DNA of 64,000 nt from Nitrospiraceae bacterium UBA6905 (lineage in GTDB: Bacteria; Nitrospirota; Thermodesulfovibrionia; Thermodesulfovibrionales; UBA6898), in assembly GCA_002451165.1 (NCBI GenBank), contig DKBH01000080.1, positions 28,072 to 92,071 on the forward strand, given 5' to 3'. Shown here piece after piece: positions 8,281 through 17,537 of this stretch; within the stretch, counting starts at the first letter, position 1, and each line of letters begins with the position of its first letter. Below the pieces are notes generated by a model, which worked only from the letters and a program-made list of their open reading frames with translations, did no database searches and was not told the DNA's origin. Position numbers and translations under genes: made by a program.

Positions 8281-9276
8281 ATGCTCTGGGCGGAATTCAT
8301 CGTCTGTACCCTCTGCATCGTGTATTCAGGGACTAAGCTCTCCAGATACGGGGACATTATTGCTGAGAAGACCGGACTCGGCAGGGCATGGATAGGCGTT
8401 GTCCTGATGGCGACGGTCACATCGCTTCCGGAGCTGGTGACCGGCATCAGTTCGGTCACGTACGCTCAAGCGCCAGATATCGCGGTCGGCGATGTGCTTG
8501 GCAGTTGCGTCTTCAATATGCTGATCCTTGCCATTCTCGACCTCACCCAGAAGCCGGTACCCATATCCACAAAGGCCCATCACGGACAGGTGTTATCTGC
8601 CGGCTTCGGTATCCTGCTGCTCAGCATCGTTTCTTTGAGTCTGTTTTTCGGCAATACGCTGCTCCCGCTGGGCTGGGTAGGGCTGTCTAGCCTTGTCTGC
8701 ATGATCATCTATCTCATCGGAATGAAGCTTGTGTATGCCTATGAAAAAAAGCAGTTCCTGTCTCTGTTAAAAGAAAAAAAGAAGGGGTCAAAGTATGCTG
8801 ACATTTCACTCCATGATGCGGTCACTCGATACGGTCTCAATGCTGCAATGGTGGTGGGTGCCGCGACATTTCTTCCGTCTATTGGCGCTGGGATCGCAGA
8901 ACAGACGGGGCTGGGGCAGACGTTTGTAGGCAATATCCTCATTGCCTTTTCGACATCCCTTCCCGAAGTCGTAGTCTCGATAACTGCGGTGAGGATGGAT
9001 GCGATCGACCTTGCCATCGGCAATCTGTTCGGAAGCAATATCTTCAATATGTTCATCCTTGCGATAGATGACCTGTTCTTCACTGCCGGCGCCATACTCT
9101 CCTTTGTCGACGAAACGCATGTCATATCCGCGATCTGTGCTATCGCCATGTCGACGGTAGCGATTATCGGGCTGACCTACCGCGCAGAAAAGAAAAAGTT
9201 GTTCCTGGCCTGGGATTCCATAGGTCTTGTCATCATATATGTTGTGAATCTCATGCTTCTCTATATGAAGAGATGA
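8281..9276 (+). CDS. CaCA-family Na+/Ca2+ (or cation/proton) exchanger
   Basis: Inner-membrane antiporter with about ten membrane segments. Both inverted alpha-repeats are clear: TSLPELVTGISS with GDVLGSCVFNMLILAI in the first half, and STSLPEVVVSITA with GNLFGSNIFNMFILAI in the second. These acidic and Asn/Ser residues bind Ca2+ in family members. 331 residues, the YrbG/CaxA size. It lies between htpX and a P2-type ATPase downstream of a manganese-type riboswitch, so Mn2+ or mixed Mn/Ca export is a reasonable inference. The ribosome binding site before ATG 8281 is weak, and the 179-base gap after htpX leaves room for a separate promoter. Confidence 0.9.
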   Translation: MLWAEFIVCTLCIVYSGTKLSRYGDIIAEKTGLGRAWIGVVLMATVTSLPELVTGISSVTYAQAPDIAVGDVLGSCVFNMLILAILDLTQKPVPISTKAHHGQVLSAGFGILLLSIVSLSLFFGNTLLPLGWVGLSSLVCMIIYLIGMKLVYAYEKKQFLSLLKEKKKGSKYADISLHDAVTRYGLNAAMVVGAATFLPSIGAGIAEQTGLGQTFVGNILIAFSTSLPEVVVSITAVRMDAIDLAIGNLFGSNIFNMFILAIDDLFFTAGAILSFVDETHVISAICAIAMSTVAIIGLTYRAEKKKLFLAWDSIGLVIIYVVNLMLLYMKR

Positions 9277-9289
9277 AAAGAACGAGAAC

Positions 9290-11956
9290 ATGAACTGGCA
9301 TGTAAGAGCGGTTGACGAAGTCCTGGCTGATCTCGGCTCGACGGCCAGCGGGCTTTCTCACGCGCAGGCAGAAGAGCGTCTCGCGCAGTACGGCCAAAAT
9401 AGAATTACGGAAAGGCAGAAGCGAACGCCTCTCCTTATGTTTTTCGACCAGTTCCGCGACTTCATGATCATTGTCCTGATCGCCGCTGCCATAATTGCGG
9501 GTTTCCTTGGCGAACTTTTTGATACCATTGCCATTATTGTAATAGTCGTCCTTAACGCAGTTATTGGATTCATTCAGGAATATCGCGCAGAAAAGGCTCT
9601 AGCAGCCCTCAAAAAAATGTCTGCTCCATCTGCCACGGTCATGAGGAACGGCAAGCCTTCGGTCATTGCTGCCTCTGAGCTGGTACCCGGAGATATCATC
9701 ATTCTTGAGTCCGGAAATATTGTCCCTGCAGACATTAGAATTCTGGAGTCTGTGCAATTAAGAGTAGACGAGGCAGCCCTCACCGGAGAATCCGTGCCCG
9801 TTGAAAAAAATACCGCAGCCCTGCATGACGAACATCTGCCGATCGGCGACAGAAAGAATATGGCATACAAAGGAACGTTCGTCACGTATGGACGGGGCAG
9901 GGGGCTTGTGATTGCGACCGGTATGGATACAGAACTTGGGAAAATTGCCACGATGCTCCAGGAAGAGGAAGAAGTCAAGACACCTCTCCAGAAAAGACTC
10001 GCAAGCTTTGGTCAGAAGCTTGCTGCTGCCGTCCTTGCAATATGTGTCATAGTCTTTATTATCGGTGTCATACGGGGCGAAGCCCCTCTGCTGATGCTGC
10101 TGACAGCCATTTCTTTGGCTGTCGCAGCCATACCTGAGGCGCTTCCGGCGGTGATAACCATCTCTCTGGCCCTTGGAGCAAAGAAACTCGTAAAACAAAA
10201 TGCTCTGATACGGAAACTGCCGGCTGTAGAGACGCTCGGTTCCGTAACATATATTTGCTCTGATAAGACGGGGACGCTCACCGTGAATAGGATGACCGTT
10301 GAGGAAATATATGCAGACGGCAGAATCTTAAGCGCAAGAGATTTGGAGGCAAGGACTACCGTTTACGGCCAGTCTGCAGATTTTCATCCTCTCTCCCTGC
10401 TCTTCACTGCCTTGGCGATAAGCAATGATTCGGGATTGGACGCTTCCGGCAACGTAATCGGCGATCCCACCGAAGTTGCTCTGTACCACATGTCATGGAA
10501 GAAGGGTTTTGACAAGAAGGAACTTGAAGAAAAGTACTCACGCGTGTCAGAGATCCCCTTTGATTCTGACAGAAAGTGCATGACCACCTTTCATACATGG
10601 AACACTGGCTTCATTTCTTTCACAAAAGGGGCGATCGATGTCCTGATCGACAAGGCGGTAAATATATTTACCAGTGAAGGGTTCAAACAAATTGATGTTG
10701 ACGAGCTCCAGCGAACAAATGAAAGAATGGCTGCAGACGGTTTGAGGGTTCTTTGCATAGCCATGAGAAAATGGAAGACGCTTCCGGATGATATGGACGC
10801 TGAAAACGCTGAAAGGGGGATCACTATCCTCGGTCTCGTTGGCATGATGGACCCGCCGAGAGAAGAGGCAAGAGAAGCGGTATCGCTCTGCATGACAGCT
10901 GGCATAAATCCAGTAATGATAACTGGGGATCATCCGATCACGGCGTATGCCATAGCCAGACGAATTGGCATTAGCCAGGATGACTTAAGGACGGTAATAA
11001 CCGGTCGGGAGCTTGAGAAACTGAGCCTGAAGGAATTCGAGGAGAAGGTCGGATACATCAGGGTATATGCGCGGGTTGCTCCTGAACAGAAACTGAAAAT
11101 AGTAAAGGCACTCCAGGACAGGGGACAGTTCGTTGCAATGACAGGCGACGGGGTTAACGATGCCCCAGCCCTGAAGAGGGCAGACATCGGTGTTGCGATG
11201 GGCATTACTGGTACGGATGTCTCGAAAGAAGCTGCTCATATGATACTCCTCGACGATAATTTTGCTACTATCGTCAAGGCCGTTAAAGAGGGAAGACGGA
11301 TTTTTGATAATATTCGCAAGTTCATCAAATACACGATGACGAGCAACTCCGGTGAGATATGGACGATATTTCTTGCCCCGTTCCTTGGACTTCCGATCCC
11401 TCTGCTGCCGATCCATATACTCTGGATCAATCTTGTCACGGATGGGCTCCCGGGACTTGCCCTTGCTGCGGAGCCTGCTGAAAAAGGAGTCATGAATCGC
11501 CCCCCCAGACATCCGCAGGAGAGCATATTTGCCCAGGACCTTGGAATCGATATAGTCTGGGTAGGCCTCCTTATGGGTGCTGTTTCCCTGTTCACGCAAG
11601 CATGGGCGATAAAAACCGACCATGCGCACTGGCAGACAATGGTGTTCACCGTGTTATGCCTGAGCCAAATGGGGAATGTTCTGGCCTTGAGGTCGGAAAA
11701 AGAGTCATTTTTTTCATTAGGACTATTTTCGAATAAATATATGCTCGGTGCAGTGTTATTGACCTTCGTCCTGCAGATGGCAACGATTTATGTACCGATT
11801 CTGAACCCGATATTTAAGACAGAGCCGCTGACTCTGAATGAACTGTTCTTTACGTTGTTACTTTCATCGATCGTGTTTGTTGCTGTTGAGATAGAAAAAC
11901 TGTTTAAGCGAAATAAAACCTCTTCAGGTAAAATGAATGTCCAACAACGACAATAG
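9290..11956 (+). CDS. P2-type cation-transporting ATPase (Ca2+/Mn2+ class)
   Basis: ATP-driven pump for divalent cations in the inner membrane. Domains in order: N-terminal cation ATPase segment (1-70), membrane pair M1-M2, actuator domain with LTGESVPVEK, M3-M4 with AIPEALPAVITISLALG (the metal-site helix; the Ca2+-ATPase motif PEGLP reads PEALP here), phosphorylation site D325 in SDKTGTLT, nucleotide domain, hinge TGDGVNDAPALKRADIGVAMG, then the C-terminal six-helix bundle. 888 residues is full length. Whether it moves Ca2+ or Mn2+ cannot be read from sequence alone, but the upstream riboswitch favours Mn2+. It follows the exchanger gene by 13 bases. Confidence 0.93.
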   Translation: MNWHVRAVDEVLADLGSTASGLSHAQAEERLAQYGQNRITERQKRTPLLMFFDQFRDFMIIVLIAAAIIAGFLGELFDTIAIIVIVVLNAVIGFIQEYRAEKALAALKKMSAPSATVMRNGKPSVIAASELVPGDIIILESGNIVPADIRILESVQLRVDEAALTGESVPVEKNTAALHDEHLPIGDRKNMAYKGTFVTYGRGRGLVIATGMDTELGKIATMLQEEEEVKTPLQKRLASFGQKLAAAVLAICVIVFIIGVIRGEAPLLMLLTAISLAVAAIPEALPAVITISLALGAKKLVKQNALIRKLPAVETLGSVTYICSDKTGTLTVNRMTVEEIYADGRILSARDLEARTTVYGQSADFHPLSLLFTALAISNDSGLDASGNVIGDPTEVALYHMSWKKGFDKKELEEKYSRVSEIPFDSDRKCMTTFHTWNTGFISFTKGAIDVLIDKAVNIFTSEGFKQIDVDELQRTNERMAADGLRVLCIAMRKWKTLPDDMDAENAERGITILGLVGMMDPPREEAREAVSLCMTAGINPVMITGDHPITAYAIARRIGISQDDLRTVITGRELEKLSLKEFEEKVGYIRVYARVAPEQKLKIVKALQDRGQFVAMTGDGVNDAPALKRADIGVAMGITGTDVSKEAAHMILLDDNFATIVKAVKEGRRIFDNIRKFIKYTMTSNSGEIWTIFLAPFLGLPIPLLPIHILWINLVTDGLPGLALAAEPAEKGVMNRPPRHPQESIFAQDLGIDIVWVGLLMGAVSLFTQAWAIKTDHAHWQTMVFTVLCLSQMGNVLALRSEKESFFSLGLFSNKYMLGAVLLTFVLQMATIYVPILNPIFKTEPLTLNELFFTLLLSSIVFVAVEIEKLFKRNKTSSGKMNVQQRQ

Positions 11957-11965
11957 GAGAATCTG

Positions 11966-12844
11966 ATGGAAAACGTCCTTTTGCAGACCCATATGCCTGA
12001 TATCAAATTTTTGAGAAAGGGTAAGGTGCGCGACATCTATGCGGTGGACGATTATCTTCTCTTGATCGCGACGGACCGCATATCCGCGTTTGACGTAGTC
12101 CTGCCGAATGGCATCCCCGGCAAGGGAAGGATATTGACCCAGATATCGATGTACTGGTTCCGGCAGATGGAGGGGCTTATCAAGAACCACATCGTGGCGA
12201 CCGACGTGAAAGACTATCCCTCGGTTTGTCGTAAGTATGCGAAACAGCTCGACGGAAGGAGCATGCTCGTGAAGAAGGCCCGTCCCATGCCGGTGGAGTG
12301 CATTGTGCGCGGATATCTTTCTGGCTCAGGCTGGAAGGAGTACCAGAAGAATGGCACAGTTTGCGGTATGACTCTGCCGGTGGGACTCGTTGAGTCATCA
12401 AAACTTCCCGCGCCGATATTCACTCCGAGCACCAAAGCGGATGAGGGCCATGATATCAACATATCATTTGATGCTATGGTGCAGATCGTCGGCATGGAAA
12501 CCGGGGAGAGTCTCAGAAACGTGAGCTTGGAGGTCTATACCCGCGCGCGCGATCTTGCTGGGAAAAAGGGTATCATCATAGCTGATACGAAGTTCGAGTT
12601 TGGCTTGCATAATGACGAACTCATCCTTATCGACGAAGTGCTTACCCCTGATTCATCCCGCTTCTGGTCCGCGAAGAGTTATCGGCCCGGAAGGAGCCAG
12701 GATAGCTATGACAAGCAAATCATTCGGGACTATCTTCTCTCGCTCGACTGGGACCAGACTTATCCTGGCCCCAGGCTTCCTGAGGATATCGTAGCGAAAG
12801 CCGTCGTGCGGTATCAGGAGATATATGACATTATCACCGGCTAA
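11966..12844 (+). CDS. purC: SAICAR synthase (phosphoribosylaminoimidazole-succinocarboxamide synthase)
   Basis: Purine biosynthesis enzyme that joins CAIR and aspartate using ATP. It opens with the family pattern [27 protein letters not shown] (cited from its start) and contains [19 protein letters not shown] and [10 protein letters not shown]. 292 residues; this longer form is the SAICAR synthase type without a fused carboxylase. It starts 9 bases after the ATPase stop with AGGAGAAT just upstream, so it seems to ride on the metal-regulated operon. No other pur genes are nearby. Confidence 0.96.
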   Translation: MENVLLQTHMPDIKFLRKGKVRDIYAVDDYLLLIATDRISAFDVVLPNGIPGKGRILTQISMYWFRQMEGLIKNHIVATDVKDYPSVCRKYAKQLDGRSMLVKKARPMPVECIVRGYLSGSGWKEYQKNGTVCGMTLPVGLVESSKLPAPIFTPSTKADEGHDINISFDAMVQIVGMETGESLRNVSLEVYTRARDLAGKKGIIIADTKFEFGLHNDELILIDEVLTPDSSRFWSAKSYRPGRSQDSYDKQIIRDYLLSLDWDQTYPGPRLPEDIVAKAVVRYQEIYDIITG

Positions 12845-13079
12845 TCAAGGTATTGTCCCCTCTCGGCTCGGAGGTGTTTGGGCTTTTGATTGATGTCCAT
12901 GCCTATCCCTCAGCGATAACCACTTTCAAGAGTGCCCGGAAATATCATGCAGCATGACATGGATTGGGAAGGAAGCTGAACACCTCTGTACCCTCCATTA
13001 TCATATTCTTCCACGATAACAGGCATATGGGGTTAGTCCGCAGACTCACGTTCCAGATTCGTACGGCTGAACATACGGG
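12845..13079 (+). other. Convergent intergenic region, no gene seen
   Basis: Between purC (+) and the TPR gene (-). I see no convincing ORF and no strong bidirectional terminator; only a short CCTC/GAGG hairpin near 12860-12875 with a T-poor tail. Confidence 0.4.
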
Positions 13080-13829
13080 CTATGAAGATTTGTTCAACAG
13101 CTTGCCGATGTATTTATTGATGGGATTGCTGCGGGCAAGAAAGGGTATGGGCGGTTTTCTGCGGACGCCGAGTTTTTGCATTTCCCATTTGATATCCTTG
13201 TTATCAGGGTCGTGTCTCAGTCCTTCCAGAAAAACCTTAATGGCATCTGCTTTCTTTCGTGCCTTAAGATAGGTCCGGCCGAGATTCAGATAAAAGACGG
13301 GGTAGAAGAATTCGCTGCCGAATGGCATGGAGGTATCAAGAGATTTGATGGATTCTTCACAGATCCTGATACCCTCCCGTATGTCGTTCTCGACGATGGC
13401 AATAAGACAGCCATAGTAAGAGAGGAGAAAGGGATCTCCCGGAAATTTCGTGAGAGCTTCTCGCAGCGTTTCGAGGGCTTGCTTACTATTACCCCTGCGC
13501 AGGAGCTGTTGGATTTCAGAGAAAAAATCTGATTTCGATCTCTGTTTCTTCGACTGCTCGTCGATAAAAGCGTCGATAACCGACTTGTGATGTCTCTCCA
13601 TCATCGCAGCCAGCCTAGCATCACAGTCATGCAACTTGATAATATGTGCATAATCGGACTTCTTGGATTTTACAATTTGTCCTTTCAGATAAATATTCGA
13701 TATTATCTTGCAAGTCTTCTTGCCCATGTCTTCAGTCTGGACATGGTAGGTCACGTTGTCTATGGAAATATTACTGCTATGTTCATGATAAACTCTAGAG
13801 GTCAGCGATATTTTAGTCTTATCGGTCAT
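13080..13829 (-). CDS. Tetratricopeptide-repeat protein
   Basis: 249 residues. The N-terminal half (about 1-105) is not recognised and contains a short beta-rich segment (ISIDNVTYHVQTEDMG) like proteins that sense or bind modified surfaces. The C-terminal half carries about three TPR-type helical repeats (LLRRGNSKQALETLREALTKFP, then SYYGCLIAIVENDIREGIRIC, then YLNLGRTYLKARKKADAIKVF; each cited in part), which mediate protein-protein contacts. A basic tail (RRKPPIPFLARSNPINKYIGK) follows. No signal peptide. Downstream of ribD in the same orientation, 57 bases apart. Specific function unknown. Confidence 0.7.
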   Translation of the reverse strand: MTDKTKISLTSRVYHEHSSNISIDNVTYHVQTEDMGKKTCKIISNIYLKGQIVKSKKSDYAHIIKLHDCDARLAAMMERHHKSVIDAFIDEQSKKQRSKSDFFSEIQQLLRRGNSKQALETLREALTKFPGDPFLLSYYGCLIAIVENDIREGIRICEESIKSLDTSMPFGSEFFYPVFYLNLGRTYLKARKKADAIKVFLEGLRHDPDNKDIKWEMQKLGVRRKPPIPFLARSNPINKYIGKLLNKSS

Positions 13830-13886
13830 GCTTCATTGTATCAGAATAGCGCCGAAGTTTGAAATTTCTTCTAGCCGCGGCGGAAA

Positions 13887-14978
13887 TCACGTTGAGAGAT
13901 CTCCCAGATATCCTTCGACCACAATATCCTTACCTATGCGACGAACTACAGACCGCGTTAATCGAATTGCATTGTCAATATCTCTGAAGATCGCCCCCCC
14001 CACGGCCGGGAAGGAATCTTTTCCTCCGATTATGATCGGGGCGATATAAAATATTACCTTGTCAACAATGCCAGCCTCCAGGCAGGATGAATTGAGCGAT
14101 GAGCCGCCTTCAATGAGCACGGATGTGATTCCCACCTCATATAATTGCTTCATCAGTCTGCTGAGATCGATGCGTTCCAGTTCGTGCTCAATGAAAAGAA
14201 CTCCCTTTTCCGACAAAACATCCTTCTTCCGTAGTGAAGCCGGCGTTCTAGTAACAAGTATGGTTCGGGGCGGGCATGATAAAACCCTTGCCTGAGGTGT
14301 TATTTCAAAGTTGGGGTCAATGATAACCCGCACAGGATTTCTTCTTTTTCCCATTCTACAGGTGAGTTGAGGATCGTCAGCCTTGACCGTCCCGATGGCG
14401 CTCAGGATTGCGTCGACCCTGCCGCGAAGGCGGTGCACATCTTTGCGAGCAGGATCCCCGGTAATCCATTTGGACTCGCCAAGGGGCGTAGCAATTTTTC
14501 CATCAAGCGTCATGGCGACCTTAAGGACAACGAAGGGCATCCTTTGTGTGATATGCTTTACATAAAATTCGTTTAAGGTACGTGCCTGCTCCTCAAGAAC
14601 TCCGCAGGCCACCTTTATGCCGGCTCGTTCAAGTGATAGTATGCCTTTACCTGAGACCTTGGGGTTGGGATCTTTCATCGCTATGATCACATTCCTGATT
14701 CCCGAGGCGGTAATCTTATCTGTGCAGGGAGGCGTTCGCTTGTCTTGATGACAGCAGGGTTCAAGGGTCACATAGAGGGTGGAGCCAGATGCCTGGTTGC
14801 CCGCGGCATCAATGGCAATCACTTCTGCATGCGGAGTTCCTGCCTTTTTATGGTAACCTTCTGCTATGATCCTGCCCTTTTTGACCAGGACTGCACCGAC
14901 CATCGGATTGGGGCTTGTCATGCCCTGAGCCCGCCGCGCCAGTGAGAGAGCACGCTTCATAAACAGCATATCATGCAT
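13887..14978 (-). CDS. ribD: Bifunctional riboflavin deaminase/reductase
   Basis: Performs two consecutive steps of riboflavin synthesis: deamination of the pyrimidine and NADPH reduction of the ribose. The N-terminal cytidine-deaminase-like domain has the zinc site HAEVIAIDAAG and PCCHQDKRTPPC. The C-terminal reductase domain (about 150-363) has KVAMTLDGKIAT, SKWITG and VLIEGGSSLN. I start at ATG 14978 (MHDMLFMKRALSLA), the family-like beginning; ATGs at 14984 and 15014 are alternatives. Transcribed divergently from the DUF948 gene. Other rib genes are not in the window. Confidence 0.95.
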   Translation of the reverse strand: MHDMLFMKRALSLARRAQGMTSPNPMVGAVLVKKGRIIAEGYHKKAGTPHAEVIAIDAAGNQASGSTLYVTLEPCCHQDKRTPPCTDKITASGIRNVIIAMKDPNPKVSGKGILSLERAGIKVACGVLEEQARTLNEFYVKHITQRMPFVVLKVAMTLDGKIATPLGESKWITGDPARKDVHRLRGRVDAILSAIGTVKADDPQLTCRMGKRRNPVRVIIDPNFEITPQARVLSCPPRTILVTRTPASLRKKDVLSEKGVLFIEHELERIDLSRLMKQLYEVGITSVLIEGGSSLNSSCLEAGIVDKVIFYIAPIIIGGKDSFPAVGGAIFRDIDNAIRLTRSVVRRIGKDIVVEGYLGDLST

Positions 14979-15056
14979 CTTCATAGAGCATACCATAAAG
15001 ATGTTTGAGAGCAACAGGTTTCACTGGAAAGATTGGATGTCGATCGTGAGAAGCTG

Positions 15057-15065
15057 TGCTATAAT
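15057..15065 (+). promoter_or_regulatory. Extended -10 promoter of the DUF948 gene
   Basis: TGCTATAAT at 15057-15065 is a perfect extended -10 element (TGnTATAAT). No good -35 is seen, which extended -10 promoters tolerate. It lies 16 bases before the start codon of the + strand gene, with GGAGG between. Confidence 0.55.
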
Positions 15066-15080
15066 GTCTGTGGAGGACGG

Positions 15081-15464
15081 ATGAACACGATTATACTTGG
15101 CGTCATGGCAGTGATAGTGGTTTTATTGGCTGTTGCGCTTGTCCCCCTCATCTTGGAGTTACGCCGGATGGTAGCGGCATTGCGCCAGACGATGGAAAAG
15201 CAGCTGAATCCTGCTCTGGAGGAGCTTCAGGCCACCTTGAAAAGTGTAAAAGGCGTAACAGATAATGTGAATGCCATTACCGAGGATGTGCTTCAGTTCT
15301 CCAGTGCTCTTCAGAATGCAGGGAAGAAGATCAGTGTGGTAAATGCCGCTATTGATAGCATCGCTTCTTCAGTGACTATCAGAACATTGAGCTTGAAGGC
15401 TGGAATAAGAACAGCGCTATCGTATTTTATCGCGAATTTGATGAAGAAAGGAGAGAAATCATGA
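15081..15464 (+). CDS. DUF948-like membrane-anchored coiled-coil protein
   Basis: 127 residues from ATG 15081, preceded by GGAGGA. One N-terminal membrane helix (TIILGVMAVIVVLLAVALVP), then a long amphipathic heptad-rich segment (ELRRMVAALRQTMEKQLN onward) that predicts coiled coil. This is the layout of DUF948 proteins, often paired with YtxH-domain genes in stress-related operons. An in-frame upstream ATG (15033) would add a hydrophilic extension and is rejected. Its stop overlaps the next start by ATGA. Precise role unknown. Confidence 0.75.
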   Translation: MNTIILGVMAVIVVLLAVALVPLILELRRMVAALRQTMEKQLNPALEELQATLKSVKGVTDNVNAITEDVLQFSSALQNAGKKISVVNAAIDSIASSVTIRTLSLKAGIRTALSYFIANLMKKGEKS

Positions 15465-15769
15465 GAGAGGATGGTTATGGCTCAGGGACGATACTTTTGT
15501 CATTTTTGTTGGGCGGCGTTGTGGGTGCAGGACTAGCATTGCTGATCGCGCCCCAGTCAGGAGCTGAAACCCGCAGGAAGATAAAGGATATTGCCGATGA
15601 TGTGAAGGAAAGGACGAATAAGTATATTGACGAAACAAGGGAAAAGGTGGCCGGAGCGGTAGACGAAGGCAAAGAATATTATGAAGAGAAGAAGTCGCTC
15701 ATAAAATCAGCCATCGAGGCCGGCAAAGAGGCCTACGAAAAAGAGAAGGAAAAATTCGCAAAGGGATAA
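15461..15769 (+). CDS. YtxH-domain protein
   Basis: 102 residues. N-terminal hydrophobic segment with small residues (TILLSFLLGGVVGAGLALLIA) followed by PQSGAETRRKIKDIADDVKE, the YtxH pattern, then a highly charged Lys/Glu-rich helical tail. It resembles stress-associated envelope proteins of unknown mechanism. Coupled to the DUF948 gene by a 4-base overlap and followed one base later by hypA, so it may share the hyp transcript. Confidence 0.8.
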   Translation: MREDGYGSGTILLSFLLGGVVGAGLALLIAPQSGAETRRKIKDIADDVKERTNKYIDETREKVAGAVDEGKEYYEEKKSLIKSAIEAGKEAYEKEKEKFAKG

Positions 15770-15770
15770 G

Positions 15771-16115
15771 ATGCATGAGCTGTCCATTGCACAGCATATT
15801 ATAGAGATTATCTCCGATGCGTGTCATAAGGGTGGGTATAGCAGGATAGAATCTGTTAATCTTAGAATCGGGAGGGCGTCAGGAATTTTGCCTGACGCCC
15901 TCCTTTTTGCTTTTGACGCTATTAAGACGGACTCTATAGCCAGTAATGCAGTCCTGCACATAGAAGAAGTTCCGGTCTCGGGAAGGTGCAGTGAATGCAT
16001 GAGTGAATTTGTTGTTCACGAAGACTATATCCTGTTCTGTCCACATTGTGGGGGCAGTTCTTTCGGAATGATTGCCGGAAGAGAGATGGATATTATCGAT
16101 ATGGAGGTATCATGA
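15771..16115 (+). CDS. hypA: Hydrogenase nickel incorporation protein HypA
   Basis: Delivers Ni2+ to the large subunit of [NiFe] hydrogenases. It begins MHELSIAQHIIEI, with His2 the conserved nickel ligand. The zinc-ribbon has two CxxC pairs (CSEC and CPHC) about 37 residues apart. 114 residues is typical. It overlaps hypB by ATGA, the usual partnership. First hyp gene of the cluster. Confidence 0.95.
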   Translation: MHELSIAQHIIEIISDACHKGGYSRIESVNLRIGRASGILPDALLFAFDAIKTDSIASNAVLHIEEVPVSGRCSECMSEFVVHEDYILFCPHCGGSSFGMIAGREMDIIDMEVS

Positions 16116-16762
16116 GGGTAAAGGTGGTGACGAAGATCCTTGAGGCGAACGAGCGCATTGCCAGCGAGAACCGTAAAATTTTTGATACCGCGGGACTTTT
16201 TGTCATCAATCTCATGAGCGGACCAGGAGCAGGCAAGACATCTCTGCTCGAAAGAACCATTACTCCGGCGTCAGGGCTCAGGATTGGCGTCATTGAGGGA
16301 GACATTGCCGGCAGCGACGATGCCGAGAGAGTAGTTCGCTGCGGTGCTCCTGTTGTGCAGATAAACACAGGAGGAGCCTGCCATCTCGATGCCAATATGA
16401 TCTATGAGGTGCTGAATGATCTGCCTCTTCAGGATCTTGACCTGCTCATTATCGAGAATGTAGGCAATCTGGTGTGCCCCGCTGAGTTTAATTTAGGAGA
16501 GCACATGAAAGTCATGGTCCTCAGTATTGCCGAAGGTCATGACAAGCCGCTTAAATACCCCCTTATGTTTCAGGAATCGTCAGCGCTGATACTCAATAAA
16601 CTTGACCTGGCGCCGTATCTTGATGTTGACGTCGAAAAGATTCGTAGGGACGCGTTGCTGCTCAATCCAAATCTGAGAATCTTTGAGGTGTCATGCAGGA
16701 CAGGTCAAGGTCTTACCGATTGGCTCGCATGGTTGAAGGAGCAGATACCGGTGCAGCGTTAG
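16112..16762 (+). CDS. hypB: Hydrogenase/urease nickel-insertion GTPase HypB
   Basis: GTPase that powers nickel insertion with HypA. From ATG 16112 the protein has 216 residues: P-loop GPGAGKTSLLE, the nickel/zinc segment TGGACHLDANM, IENVGNLVCPAEF, and the guanine-specificity motif NKLDL. The N-terminal histidine-rich nickel-storage stretch found in some HypB proteins is absent. An in-frame ATG at 16046 lies inside hypA and is not the start. Confidence 0.95.
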   Translation: MRVKVVTKILEANERIASENRKIFDTAGLFVINLMSGPGAGKTSLLERTITPASGLRIGVIEGDIAGSDDAERVVRCGAPVVQINTGGACHLDANMIYEVLNDLPLQDLDLLIIENVGNLVCPAEFNLGEHMKVMVLSIAEGHDKPLKYPLMFQESSALILNKLDLAPYLDVDVEKIRRDALLLNPNLRIFEVSCRTGQGLTDWLAWLKEQIPVQR

Positions 16763-16814
16763 CGGACCATTCGGACGTATTGGCATCATACGGCGGGTGG
16801 TACGGAGATGTCCT

Positions 16815-17486
16815 ATGAAAAAAAGGCAGCCACAGATGCAAAAAAGAGCGAAGGATCCAGAAGGCTTCTCGCATAGGCCGTTCAAGAATCTCGATAAACT
16901 TTACAGGAATACCGTTGCATGTTCCGGATCTGCAATGCTGGAAACATGCAAATCTCAGCAAAAAAGTGAAGACGAAATATTTCGAGACGCTATGAAGGAA
17001 GTGAGAGAGATTCGCGAGTTTCGAGCAATAGCTGTACGAAAACGCTCGTCGATAACCCCACGAAAATGTCAAGATATTGCACATGAAGTGCGTGCTGAAC
17101 TTGAAGGGATTGTCAGCGGTAAGTTCGCAATAAGACTCACGGATACTCAGGAATATGTTGAATGGGCCAACCCTAAATACAATCGGGAACTTATCAGAGA
17201 CCTCCGTGAAGGGAAGTTCGCTGTTCAGGACTGCATAGATTTGCATGGTCTTGTGCTCGAGGCAGCTGAGGAGGTCTTGCGTGACTTTCTTGCAGAGGCG
17301 AGACTCCGCGGCTATCATTGCATTAAGATCATTCATGGCAGAGGGCTCCGGTCGCAGAAGGGACCTGTCCTGAAGAATGCTGTGATCACACTGCTGTCCT
17401 CCTGCTACCGGAAGCAGGTAATCGGATTCACGAGTGCCCGAAAAAATGACGGTGGACTTGGTGCCATATATGTCTTGATCGCATAA
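16815..17486 (+). CDS. Smr-domain protein
   Basis: About 223 residues. The C-terminal half is an Smr (small MutS-related) domain: IDLHGLVLEAAEEVLRDFL, then the IIHGRGLRS loop and KNAVITLL. Smr domains nick or cleave nucleic acids; stand-alone versions have been linked to ribosome-collision mRNA cleavage or DNA repair. The N-terminal half is basic, with no domain I recognise. The start at 16815 follows GGAG and begins MKKRQPQ. It sits between hypB and hypF, an unusual place, with 52-base gaps on both sides. Its link to hydrogenase maturation is probably only positional. Confidence 0.85.
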   Translation: MKKRQPQMQKRAKDPEGFSHRPFKNLDKLYRNTVACSGSAMLETCKSQQKSEDEIFRDAMKEVREIREFRAIAVRKRSSITPRKCQDIAHEVRAELEGIVSGKFAIRLTDTQEYVEWANPKYNRELIRDLREGKFAVQDCIDLHGLVLEAAEEVLRDFLAEARLRGYHCIKIIHGRGLRSQKGPVLKNAVITLLSSCYRKQVIGFTSARKNDGGLGAIYVLIA

Positions 17487-17523
17487 CTGCTATCCTGTGC
17501 ATCATGACAGAGCACATATTGGT

Positions 17524-17529
17524 TATAAT
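17524..17529 (+). promoter_or_regulatory. Candidate -10 element just before hypF
   Basis: A perfect TATAAT lies nine bases before the hypF GTG start, and no Shine-Dalgarno sequence is seen. As with def, transcription would start at or next to the start codon. No matching -35 was found, so confidence is modest. Confidence 0.35.
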
Positions 17530-17537
17530 AACTCATC

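Noticed and set aside
12964..13272. + strand frame of 102 codons in the region after purC
   Set aside because: It overlaps the TPR gene on the opposite strand, and no motif or ribosome binding site supports it.
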